From: Candidatus Moraniibacteriota bacterium
GTDB lineage: Bacteria > Patescibacteriota > Minisyncoccia > Moranbacterales > GCA-2747515
DNA: 11,867 bases
Reading direction: 5' to 3'
Assembly (NCBI GenBank): GCA_029933995.1
Contig: JAOZNB010000038.1
Location: forward strand, 1 to 11,867
Shown in pieces: positions 1 through 7,654 of the stretch. Position 1 is the stretch's first letter. Each line of letters starts with the position of its first letter. Made by a program: the position numbers and the translations under genes. The notes beneath the pieces were generated by a model. It was not told the origin of the DNA. It saw only the letters and a list, made by a program, of their open reading frames with translations, and did no database searches.

Positions 1-1
1 A

Positions 2-61
2 CTTAAAAAATATCTAAAGATTATAAAAAAAATGCAGGAAAGGATTTTAAGAGATAAATAA
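2..61 (+). CDS. possible C-terminal tail of an upstream gene (partial)
   Basis: In frame 2 the window opens with 19 sense codons and then TAA at 59-61. They encode a lysine-rich, helix-like tail that reads LKKYLKIIKKMQERILRDK. The other two plus frames stop within the first 15 bases. This fits the end of a gene entering from the left, but 19 codons of A-rich DNA are weak evidence. No family can be recognised. Confidence 0.3.
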   Translation, partial: LKKYLKIIKKMQERILRDK

Positions 62-107
62 TAAAATATCAGATATTAAACTAATATAAAAAAATAAATA
101 AGTTATT

Positions 108-175
108 AGGCTTTCGCAGGTGTAATCTGCAGGATAGAAGCCACCAGCATCGCTGGTGGTCTTCACTTCTGACAT
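108..175. repeat. GC-rich double-hairpin island
   Basis: This stretch is clearly richer in G+C than its flanks. It carries two hairpins. The first is small, GCAG (116-119) with CTGC (127-130). The second is strong: CCACCAGC (141-148) pairs perfectly with GCTGGTGG (152-159) around the loop ATC. The strong stem is flanked by GAAG (137-140) and CTTC (161-164), which can extend it across one bulged T. No T-run follows on either strand, so it is not a classical intrinsic terminator. It may be a dispersed repeat, an RNA structure or an attenuated terminator of the upstream gene. The minus strand from 175 is open for 42 codons, including a segment reading SDAGGFYPADYTCES. Confidence 0.5.
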
Positions 176-197
176 ATTACAATATTTGTGGTAAAAT
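169..197 (+). promoter_or_regulatory. sigma70-type extended -10 promoter for the AAA+ gene
   Basis: The -35 CTGACA (169-174) matches TTGACA at five of six positions. It lies 17 bp from the -10 TAAAAT (192-197), which matches TATAAT at five of six, and the -10 is preceded by TGG, an extended -10 signature. Transcription would start near 204, leaving a leader of about 20 nt before the ATG at 225. The -35 abuts the GC-rich hairpin island. Confidence 0.5.
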
Positions 198-224
198 AAA
201 ATTATTATAAATATAAAAATTAAA

Positions 225-2684
225 ATGAATAAAAAAAGTTTTTTAAGATGGTATATTGGAGGAGGTTTTCGAGAATTTTTTGCTATATGGAAACGGTTTA
301 TTGTATTTATACCTAGGTATTTTTCCATGGCTTTACTTTTGCGGACGTTATTGTCACCGTGGCATAGAGACGTATCACTAAAAAATTGGCGTGGATTTAG
401 TCCTGTTAAATCTACAGAGAAATTTGTGTGGAATATTTTTTCTCGTATTATTGGTGCAATTGTTCGACTTGCAATTATTTTGGTGGCTTTGATTATTTGG
501 TTATTAGTTATTGTGGGAGGAGCTGCTGTTGTGTTTATATATATTACAGCGCCTGCATTATGGATTATTTCTTTTATATTTTTTTTCACAGCTTATTGGA
601 GTATTGCAACTGTTGTTTCTGGTATAGCACTAGGAGTTGTTCTTTTTGCATATAGAATCTATCGTATTAGTGGACATACACCATATAATCAGATGGATAT
701 TATTGAGTTAAATCAGCAGAAGTGGTTCTATCGTGTATATGAACGTATTGGCGTAAGTAAGAAAAATATACCAAAAAATATTTTAAATGATTTTGGTGAA
801 TTTGAAAAATTTCTTATACAAAATGATATAACGGGTGATGAATTTGAAAGAATCGTCACATGGGAAATAGAAAAGCAAAAAGAACGTGAGGAGGATGCAC
901 GCATTTTTTCTGCAGCAAATTTTTTGGAGAGACAACCGATCGGTTTAAATTGGCATTTTGGTTATACAGCACATCTAGATAAATATGCAGATGATATTAC
1001 ACAGTTTGATGTAAGTGAATATATATATCATTTGTTTTATGGATTTGATAAAGAAATGCATTTAATGGAGGTTGTATTAGCTAGGCCAAGTGAAAATAGT
1101 ATAATACTTACTGGTGAGGCGGGTGTAGGAAGACATATGATTGTACATGAATTAGCAAGGAGGATTCGCAGTGGATATTTTTCTCAGAATTTTATGAAAC
1201 ATATGCGGGTTTTACAGTGTGATTTTTCGAGTATTATGGCACAAGTGCGTAGTGAAGATAAAGATCCTGAGCTTATAATTAATAATCTTTTTCGTGAAGC
1301 TGCATATGCAGGAAATATTATTTTAGTTGTAGATAACTTTGAAAAATACATGCACACAGAGGAGAATCATGGTTTTTCATTTAGTACAATCATAGACAAG
1401 TACGCATCACTTGAAACATTTCGTATGATTGCTATTACAACGGAAGGTGACTTTTATGATTATGTACAGAGTAATAATATTTTAATGAGGCATTTTGATG
1501 TAGTGCCAGTACATGAAATGGATGAAGAAGGTGCTATGAAGGTTCTTTTCACACGTTTTTATGGAAAAAATCATACACCTTATACGTATCAAGCTCTTCG
1601 TCAGATTATAGTTGATTCTGGACGATATACAAATACAGCTCCATTACCAGCACGTGCAATTGATTTAGCAATGGAAGTTTTTATTGTATGGCAAAGTAGT
1701 GGTTCAGGATTTATTACAGCACAATCGGTTGATGATTTTATACGTGAAAAGACAGGTGTCCCAGTTGGTGAAATGAAAGAGGGTGAGTCAGATGAACTAT
1801 TGTCGTTGGAAGACACTTTTCATAATTATATTGTAGGTCAGGAATATGCTGTACGTACTGTGGCAGCAGCAGTTCGGAGGATGCGTTCAGGTATGACTAG
1901 ACCTGACAAGCCTGCAGGAAGTTTTTTATTTTTGGGTCCGACAGGTGTGGGTAAGACAGAGATGGCAAAGGTGTTGGCGGATCAGTATTTTGGATCACGT
2001 GACAAGGTTATACGGTTAGATATGAGTGAATTTCAGGGAGATGGTGCACTTGATAAATTAATTGGTTCCAGAGAGTTAAATCAGCAAGGTATTTTGACAA
2101 CTGCAGCGAGGGAGCATCCATACGCATTATTACTTTTAGATGAAATTGAAAAAGCCAATCCACGTGTTTTGGATATCTTTTTGCAAGTCCTGGATGAGGG
2201 GTATTTACATGATGCATTTGGACGAAAGGTAAATTTTACAACAATGATAATTATTGCGACATCAAATGCTGCTGCTATAACAATTAAAAAGATGATTGAA
2301 AATGGTATTGCTGATGATGCAATGAAAAAGAAAGTAATTAATACAGTCATTGACAGTGGTGCGTTTCGTCCAGAACTTTTAAATCGTTTTGATGATGTAA
2401 TAATATTTCATCCGCTGGGGGATAAACATATGTATCGCGTTAGTCAGATGCTTTTGGATAAATTTTCTGCACGAATGGAAAGAGATCAACACATAACTGT
2501 CGTATTTGATGATGACGTTGTACAAAAGATTATAACAGATGGATTTGATCCGATATTTGGTGCACGATCTTTAATACATTATATAGATGACGTAATAGCA
2601 GATACTTTGGCAAAGAAGTTGATAACAGGAAATGTAAATCGTGGTGAGACGGTACATTTCACGGTTGCAGATATGGATATATAA
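225..2684 (+). CDS. membrane-anchored ClpB/ClpC-like double AAA+ ATPase with degenerate first ring
   Basis: This 819-residue protein begins with an amphipathic segment (8-50, containing SPWHRD) and two or three membrane helices (about 72-145). A linker and two AAA+ modules follow. D1 is degenerate: its Walker A is GEAGVGRH (297-304, Arg and His for Lys and Thr) and its Walker B ends Asp370-Asn371 instead of Asp-Glu. D2 looks active: GPTGVGKT (571-578), LLLLDE (635-640), sensor-1 Asn681, arginine finger Arg721 and sensor-2 GAR (779-781), in the ClpA/B/C order. The double-Clp N-domain and the ClpB coiled-coil middle domain are absent. The D2 segment after LIGS (612-615) is shortened and lacks the GYVG aromatic pore loop. 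D1 has no KYRG-like loop. No ClpP-docking IGF/VGF tripeptide is seen between 681 and 714. The family remodels or unfolds proteins with ATP. A membrane-bound remodeller that does not feed ClpP is an inference. The ATG at 225 is the first start after the promoter and has no Shine-Dalgarno. Confidence 0.88.
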   Translation: MNKKSFLRWYIGGGFREFFAIWKRFIVFIPRYFSMALLLRTLLSPWHRDVSLKNWRGFSPVKSTEKFVWNIFSRIIGAIVRLAIILVALIIWLLVIVGGAAVVFIYITAPALWIISFIFFFTAYWSIATVVSGIALGVVLFAYRIYRISGHTPYNQMDIIELNQQKWFYRVYERIGVSKKNIPKNILNDFGEFEKFLIQNDITGDEFERIVTWEIEKQKEREEDARIFSAANFLERQPIGLNWHFGYTAHLDKYADDITQFDVSEYIYHLFYGFDKEMHLMEVVLARPSENSIILTGEAGVGRHMIVHELARRIRSGYFSQNFMKHMRVLQCDFSSIMAQVRSEDKDPELIINNLFREAAYAGNIILVVDNFEKYMHTEENHGFSFSTIIDKYASLETFRMIAITTEGDFYDYVQSNNILMRHFDVVPVHEMDEEGAMKVLFTRFYGKNHTPYTYQALRQIIVDSGRYTNTAPLPARAIDLAMEVFIVWQSSGSGFITAQSVDDFIREKTGVPVGEMKEGESDELLSLEDTFHNYIVGQEYAVRTVAAAVRRMRSGMTRPDKPAGSFLFLGPTGVGKTEMAKVLADQYFGSRDKVIRLDMSEFQGDGALDKLIGSRELNQQGILTTAAREHPYALLLLDEIEKANPRVLDIFLQVLDEGYLHDAFGRKVNFTTMIIIATSNAAAITIKKMIENGIADDAMKKKVINTVIDSGAFRPELLNRFDDVIIFHPLGDKHMYRVSQMLLDKFSARMERDQHITVVFDDDVVQKIITDGFDPIFGARSLIHYIDDVIADTLAKKLITGNVNRGETVHFTVADMDI

Positions 2685-2700
2685 TTTTTATTGTATTTAT

Positions 2701-3444
2701 ATGACATCAAAAAGTAAATATATTATTGGCGGTATAGGCATTGTCGTTGCAGGAGTAGTTATTGGAGTGCTTATTTTGTCTCCATCTAACACACAGGAAA
2801 ATGTAATTGACAATGTATCAGAGACTACAGAACAAGTTGTAAAAACTAATATTGTACAAGATAAAATTGCAGCAGAAAATCCAATTAATCTTTTTTTGGA
2901 AAATTTTAATGATAATGATTATAAGATGAATGTTGAGGGTGTGATGGGAGGAGTTTCTCCATTGTATTTTGAAAAAGGTAGTATTGTTAGGTTAGGGGAT
3001 CCAAAAAATGAACCAAATGAAAAATATATAATCCTCAAAAATGGATCAATATTTTTTGTGTATGCAGGAGATAAGCAATTTACAGAAATGAGTGATTCTC
3101 AAGGGAGGGGTAAGACTTTGGTTGAAAGTTTTCAAGTTGCCTCACCAATTGATCAGTTAATAAAAGATACGGGAGATAATACTATAGTATGGGAAGATAC
3201 TGGAGATGGTCACTTTATTTCGCAGCAATTTAGTGCACCTCTATCATTAGGAAGTACTCAAGAAGATTTGATAGAAATTAAAATATTAACAAATCAGTCT
3301 ACACATTTAATAGATGAAATGTGGATTAGGTTTGATGGGATTGGTAATTGGGAGGATGCTGCAAAGATGACTTATACACTTATTGATGATATGGATGAAA
3401 TAAAACAATTTCCATTTGACTTTAGTAAGCGGGAAATAAAATAA
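2701..3444 (+). CDS. single-pass exported protein of unknown function
   Basis: This is a 247-residue protein, start chosen at ATG 2701. The frame extends to GTG 2641, but that would overlap the AAA+ gene and add 20 residues ahead of a good N-terminal signal anchor. Residues 1-6 are polar/basic (MTSKSK), and about 7-27 form one hydrophobic helix of Ile, Val and Gly. An acidic, low-complexity Thr/Asn/Glu linker runs to about 58. The rest looks like an extracytoplasmic beta-rich domain with alternating hydrophobic strands, containing EGVMGGVSPLYFEKGSIVRL, and a C-terminal WIRFDG motif. There are no cysteines, so it is not a lipoprotein. I do not recognise the family; a LolA/LppX-like sheet is only a guess. 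It follows the AAA+ gene by 16 bp and is probably cotranscribed, which makes it a candidate partner or substrate. Confidence 0.75.
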   Translation: MTSKSKYIIGGIGIVVAGVVIGVLILSPSNTQENVIDNVSETTEQVVKTNIVQDKIAAENPINLFLENFNDNDYKMNVEGVMGGVSPLYFEKGSIVRLGDPKNEPNEKYIILKNGSIFFVYAGDKQFTEMSDSQGRGKTLVESFQVASPIDQLIKDTGDNTIVWEDTGDGHFISQQFSAPLSLGSTQEDLIEIKILTNQSTHLIDEMWIRFDGIGNWEDAAKMTYTLIDDMDEIKQFPFDFSKREIK

Positions 3445-3475
3445 AGAATGACTCGGTAAGTATTGTTGATGGTGT

Positions 3476-3504
3476 TTGTCACAATGTGAGAAATGTGTTA
3501 TTTT
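3476..3504 (+). promoter_or_regulatory. candidate extended -10 promoter for the glycosyltransferase gene
   Basis: The -35 TTGTCA (3476-3481, five of six) is 17 bp from TATTTT (3499-3504, four of six), which is preceded by TGT in the extended -10 position. It lies in the 105-bp gap before the GTG start at 3550 and would give a leader of about 40 nt. In an AT-rich genome such matches occur by chance, so support is moderate. Confidence 0.35.
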
Positions 3505-3510
3505 TAGTGT

Positions 3511-3527
3511 AGAAATAGCTTATTTCT
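3511..3527 (+). other. short AT-rich hairpin in the 3445-3549 gap
   Basis: AGAAATA (3511-3517) pairs with TATTTCT (3521-3527) around GCT, and TTTG then TTT follow. It could be a weak intrinsic terminator for the gene ending at 3444, or a leader hairpin of the next transcript if the promoter at 3476-3504 is real. The stem is all A/T apart from one G-C pair, so it is thermodynamically weak. Confidence 0.25.
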
Positions 3528-3549
3528 TTTGTTTAACTAGTCGGTTTTT

Positions 3550-4740
3550 GTGAAGATTTTAATGATTGCACCGACACCGTTTTTTTCTCATCTTGGGACA
3601 CATAATCGTATTTTAGAAGAGGCTCGGGCATTGAAACGATTGGGGCACAAAATCATGATTGTGACATATCACAATGGTAATGATATATCTAATTTTATAG
3701 AAACAGATATTGACGTACGGAGAATTCGTAGGTGGCTTTTTTGGTATAAGAAAACAGAGGCTGGTCCAGATTGGCAAAAGGTTTTATTAAATATTTTTTT
3801 GATCGTAAAGTCATTTAATATGATTTGTACGTGGAAACCAGATATTATACATTCACATTTACATGAAGGAATATTAATCGGTCGTTTTATGCAAATTTTA
3901 TTTTTTTGGAGACGGATTCCAGTTGTTTCTGATTTTCACGGTAGTTTGGTGGGTGAGATGCGATCACATGGGTATCTAGGTATGCCACCATTTGGGACAA
4001 TATTTCGCGCACTTGAAAAATGGATTAATGGTATGGGGGATGCAGCTGTGGTCAGTGGTGAAGAAAATGTTGCAGTCATTGAAGATGCTAGAGATGATGG
4101 TAAGGCAACATATTTATATGATGGTGTGAATGTTTCAGAGTATGAAGGTGAGTGTGATAAATCAAAATTACGAAAAAAATACGGAATTGTAAGTGATAGA
4201 TTTGTGGTTGTGTATACTGGAGCATTAATAGAAAATAAAGGCATTAGACATATATTAGAATCAATTCCCTTTGTTATAAAAAATAATAAAAATATTCATT
4301 TTGTTATAGGTGGATTTCCAGATAAATGGGTGAGAAAATATGTTGCAAAAAGAGGAATTGAAAAAAATGTTACAATAATATCGCCACTTAATTATTTTAT
4401 GTTGGCAGAGGTAAATAGACTTGCAGACGTAGCAATTGATCCCAAGGATGGAACAGTTAGACAAGCAAGTGGAAAATTGTTACAATACATGGCTGCAGAT
4501 GTTGGAATTATTTGTGCAGACAGAACTACAAATCACAAATATTTATCAGATAATAGTGCACAATTTTTGAAGGCTGTGGACGCACATTCCATTACAGAAG
4601 CAATTGAAAAATTTTATATAGATAGGGAATTATTAAATACATGTGCCAAAAATGCACGTGAGGATGTAGGTAAATTTGATTGGATAAATATTGGGAAAAA
4701 ATTAGAAGGTGTATATAAACAATTAATGCAGAAAGTTTAG
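3550..4740 (+). CDS. GT4-type (GT-B fold) glycosyltransferase
   Basis: This 396-residue cytosolic enzyme probably transfers a sugar from a nucleotide donor during envelope glycan synthesis. The N-terminal GT-B half starts MKILMIAPTPFFSHLGTHNR, has the typical HSHLHEG (101-107) and DFHGS (128-132) segments, and is followed by the linker near 190-215. The C-terminal donor half has YTGALIENKGI (222-232), a Gly-rich strand FVIGGF (251-256), and the nucleotide-sugar loop ASGKLLQYMAA (306-316). The usual E-x7-E pair of GT4 enzymes is not conserved: by alignment the second Glu falls at Gln312. This is seen in some GT4 subfamilies, but it makes donor prediction unsafe. The GTG start is chosen because it gives the standard N-terminal strand; the next ATG (3562) would delete half of it. 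The gene lies 2 bp upstream of the PBP gene, so they are probably one operon. The acceptor is unknown. Confidence 0.85.
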   Translation: MKILMIAPTPFFSHLGTHNRILEEARALKRLGHKIMIVTYHNGNDISNFIETDIDVRRIRRWLFWYKKTEAGPDWQKVLLNIFLIVKSFNMICTWKPDIIHSHLHEGILIGRFMQILFFWRRIPVVSDFHGSLVGEMRSHGYLGMPPFGTIFRALEKWINGMGDAAVVSGEENVAVIEDARDDGKATYLYDGVNVSEYEGECDKSKLRKKYGIVSDRFVVVYTGALIENKGIRHILESIPFVIKNNKNIHFVIGGFPDKWVRKYVAKRGIEKNVTIISPLNYFMLAEVNRLADVAIDPKDGTVRQASGKLLQYMAADVGIICADRTTNHKYLSDNSAQFLKAVDAHSITEAIEKFYIDRELLNTCAKNAREDVGKFDWINIGKKLEGVYKQLMQKV

Positions 4741-4742
4741 GT

Positions 4743-6962
4743 ATGGCAGAAAAGGAAAAGAAAAAAAATAAAGAAAATCCAGAAAAGCAAAAAAAGAATG
4801 TTATGGGGTACATCAAGTCTTTTTTTGGTACAATTGCTAAAAGTTTATTTGATTTAGGTTTGATTATAGGACTTGCTTTGTTTGTTATATTTTTATACGT
4901 ATATTACACAACTATTACACCTAGTGCTTTGTTGCACCGCTCTATATCAGAAACTTCAATTATTTATGATAACACAGGAGAACATGAACTGTATGAGATG
5001 CATGGAGAAGAAAATCGTAAAGTCATATCACATGATGAAATTCCAGATTACTTGAGACGTGCAACAATTGCTGCAGAGGATGATAATTTTTATAATCATA
5101 AAGGCATTGATCCATTTGGAATTGTTCGTGCTATGCAAAAAAACTTTGTTGCAGGAAGTGCGGCGCAAGGAGGTAGTACAATCACTCAACAATTAGTGAG
5201 AAATACCTTTCTTTCACGAGAAAAAACAATCAAAAGAAAATTCACAGAAATGGTCCTTGCAATTAAAATGGAGCGTCATTATACAAAGGATGAGATTTTA
5301 GATTTTTATTTAAATGAGGTACCTTATGGCTCCAATGCTTATGGAGCACAAGCCGCTGCTGAAATATACTTTGATAAAAATGCAAATGAATTAACATTAG
5401 ATGAGGCTGCACTTTTAGCATCAATACCAAAGGCAACTACGTACTATTCACCCTATGGTAATAATATTGATAAATTAAAAGCACGACAGAAGGGCATCAT
5501 AGAGAGATTGGGTGAGTTAGGTTTGTATAATGATGAAGATATACAAAATGCACTAAAAACTGAAACTCTTGAAAATATTGTTGCTTTTCGTGAAGATATT
5601 GATGCACCACATTTTGTATTTTATGTTAGAGAACAACTGGAAGAAATGTATGGCAGTGATGTACTTCGTCGAGGTGGTTTGAAAATATACACAACGCTCG
5701 ATTATGAAATGCAAAAACGTGCAGAAGAAGATGTGTCTGCATATGCAAAAAAACTACCATCATTTGGCGCATCGAATGCTGCGCTTGTTGCAGTAGAGCC
5801 AAGTACGGGAGATGTAAAAGTAATGGTGGGTAGTGTGGACTATTATGACAAAGAAAATGATGGAGAAGTGAACGTTGCATTGAGTTTGAGGCAACCAGGT
5901 TCATCATTTAAACCTATTGTGTATGCAGCTGGTTTTGATATGGGATACCAACCAGAAACGTTGCTTTATGATGTGCCTACAAATTTTGGCGATGATGGTA
6001 GTGGTAAAGAATATATACCACAAAATTTTGATGGACAAAATCATGGATTAGTTTCTGTGCGTAAGGCTATTGCAGGATCTCTCAATGTTCCAGCTGTAAA
6101 GATGTTATATCTTGTGGGCGTAGACACGGCAATTGATTTTGCAGAGACTTTGGGATTTACAACTCTTGCAGAGCGTAATCGGTATGGACTCTCACTTGTG
6201 TTGGGTGGTGGTGAAGTAAAATTACTTGAACATGTGGGAGCATTTTCTGTTTTTGCAAATGATGGTGTACGTGCACCTGTACATGGAATTAATAGGGTAA
6301 TTGATACAACGGGTAAAGAAATAGGTTCTGCACCAGAACCAAAGCGTGCAATAAATGAAGAAGTCGCGCGAAAAATTAATAGTATATTATCTGATAATAA
6401 AGCTAGAACATATGTATTTGGTTCAAATGCTCCAGTATATGTACCAGGTAAAAATGTTGCAGCAAAAACTGGAACAACACAAGATTATCGTGATGCATTG
6501 ACTCTGGGATATACACCAGAACTTGCTGTAGGTGTGTGGGTTGGAAATAACGATAGCACTTTAATGCGTCCTGGAAGTATTGGCTCAAGGGTTGCAGCGC
6601 CTTTGTGGAATACTTTTATTTCTCGAGAATTAGAATCATTACCAGATACACAATTTGAGCCGTATACGGAAGTAAAATCAAATAATTTTATGGTCACAGG
6701 TAATCGTCCAAGTGGCGTAGGGGAAACAGGTCAAGTAAATTATACTCATGTAGGAACAGGAAAAAGAATTTCAGAGGAGAAAGCACGAAAAATGGATCCT
6801 AAAAAATTAGAAAAAAGATATTCTCAATCATTTGCGGGTCATAGTATTTTGCATTATATTAATAAGGACATGCCGTTAAGTGAGGATGTTAAACCAAATT
6901 TTGCTGATCCAATGATGAAATTGTGGGATGAATCATTAGGTGGTAAATATAAAAAAGAATAA
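4743..6962 (+). CDS. class A penicillin-binding protein (bifunctional transglycosylase/transpeptidase, PBP1A-like)
   Basis: This 739-residue inner-membrane enzyme polymerises lipid II into glycan strands and crosslinks stem peptides. It has a Lys-rich cytoplasmic tail (1-20) and a membrane anchor at about 36-57. The GT51 domain has EDDNFYNHKG (112-121, catalytic Glu112), GGSTITQQLVRN (143-154), the second Glu near 169 and LNEVPYGSNAYG (190-201). The transpeptidase has SSFK (387-390, nucleophile Ser387), SLN (446-448) and KTG (575-577). All catalytic motifs are intact and the length is normal for the class. About 100 residues (640-739) follow the transpeptidase and are polar, basic and without a recognised domain. 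The start at 4743, two bases after the TAG of the glycosyltransferase gene, implies cotranscription or translational coupling. No Shine-Dalgarno is visible. Confidence 0.95.
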   Translation: MAEKEKKKNKENPEKQKKNVMGYIKSFFGTIAKSLFDLGLIIGLALFVIFLYVYYTTITPSALLHRSISETSIIYDNTGEHELYEMHGEENRKVISHDEIPDYLRRATIAAEDDNFYNHKGIDPFGIVRAMQKNFVAGSAAQGGSTITQQLVRNTFLSREKTIKRKFTEMVLAIKMERHYTKDEILDFYLNEVPYGSNAYGAQAAAEIYFDKNANELTLDEAALLASIPKATTYYSPYGNNIDKLKARQKGIIERLGELGLYNDEDIQNALKTETLENIVAFREDIDAPHFVFYVREQLEEMYGSDVLRRGGLKIYTTLDYEMQKRAEEDVSAYAKKLPSFGASNAALVAVEPSTGDVKVMVGSVDYYDKENDGEVNVALSLRQPGSSFKPIVYAAGFDMGYQPETLLYDVPTNFGDDGSGKEYIPQNFDGQNHGLVSVRKAIAGSLNVPAVKMLYLVGVDTAIDFAETLGFTTLAERNRYGLSLVLGGGEVKLLEHVGAFSVFANDGVRAPVHGINRVIDTTGKEIGSAPEPKRAINEEVARKINSILSDNKARTYVFGSNAPVYVPGKNVAAKTGTTQDYRDALTLGYTPELAVGVWVGNNDSTLMRPGSIGSRVAAPLWNTFISRELESLPDTQFEPYTEVKSNNFMVTGNRPSGVGETGQVNYTHVGTGKRISEEKARKMDPKKLEKRYSQSFAGHSILHYINKDMPLSEDVKPNFADPMMKLWDESLGGKYKKE

Positions 6963-6991
6963 TAAATTTAAATAAGTTTATAAAAATAAAT

Positions 6992-7651
6992 ATGATATAT
7001 AATATTAAATTTTTAATAATAATCACATTATTTTTTGGTGTATCATTTGAATTTGTTTCTGCGGATGCTTGGTGGGGAGAGGGATACAAGACACCAGAGT
7101 GGGTAATTGCACATGGTGGCACACTTATTAATTATAAAGTAACTGGTACAAGTCATACTGATCATTATAAGGCAATGATGTTTCGTGATGGTAAATATGT
7201 GGAAGTTGAATTTGGTAAAAATGCACAATTTGATGATGCTAAAGATGGAACATATCTTATTAATTTTTATAAATGTCATAAAAGTTGTAGTGATCACAAG
7301 TTTAATAAAAAGACAAAAATTCGAGACAAAGATAAGATTGTTACATCAATTACTATTGTTGCACGACCAGGTCAAACGAATAATTTGATATTTAATGCAG
7401 AAAATAAGACGGTACAAGTAATTGGTCGTAGTGGTGGCAAAAAAATAGAGGTAGTGGATCCTTTTGTTGAACAGGTTGCAATAGCAAAAAAATACGATGG
7501 TGAAACATGTAATTATGAAGAATCTCAACAACAGTCTAAGCGTTTAAATCAGTTCTTATTTTTATCACATAATGTTGATGCGGAGAAATTTCGTGATGTA
7601 AATATTGATTATGGTATATTACCTACATTTTTAGTAAAAAATAATATATAA
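6992..7651 (+). CDS. secreted protein of unknown function with a CHKSC motif
   Basis: This is a 219-residue protein with a clear signal peptide. Lys6 is followed by a hydrophobic core of about 7-22 and a plausible cleavage after VSA (22-24), before DAWWGEG. The mature part is small, basic and rich in beta-type alternation. It has three cysteines: C95 and C99 in CHKSC, and C173 in GETCNYEES. A C-x3-C pair outside the membrane could form a disulfide or hold a metal. That is inference, since it is not the CxxC of thioredoxin-like proteins. I do not recognise the family. The gene starts 29 bp after the PBP gene in the same direction with no terminator between, so it may belong to the same transcript. 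The ATG at 6992 precedes the signal peptide directly and lacks a Shine-Dalgarno. Confidence 0.75.
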   Translation: MIYNIKFLIIITLFFGVSFEFVSADAWWGEGYKTPEWVIAHGGTLINYKVTGTSHTDHYKAMMFRDGKYVEVEFGKNAQFDDAKDGTYLINFYKCHKSCSDHKFNKKTKIRDKDKIVTSITIVARPGQTNNLIFNAENKTVQVIGRSGGKKIEVVDPFVEQVAIAKKYDGETCNYEESQQQSKRLNQFLFLSHNVDAEKFRDVNIDYGILPTFLVKNNI

Positions 7652-7654
7652 ATT

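Noticed and set aside
47..589. Long minus-strand open frame overlapping the start of the AAA+ gene
   Set aside because: Most of it is the antisense shadow of the AAA+ coding frame and the protein is low-complexity. Only the 47-175 part, within the hairpin island, is mentioned as a curiosity.
225..2684. Standard ClpC partner of ClpP
   Set aside because: No ClpP-docking tripeptide, no N-domain and no clpP gene in the window. The membrane helices and dead D1 argue for a different role.
2641..2700. GTG start at 2641 for the exported orphan
   Set aside because: It would overlap the AAA+ gene and place 20 unlikely residues before a normal signal anchor. ATG 2701 is better.
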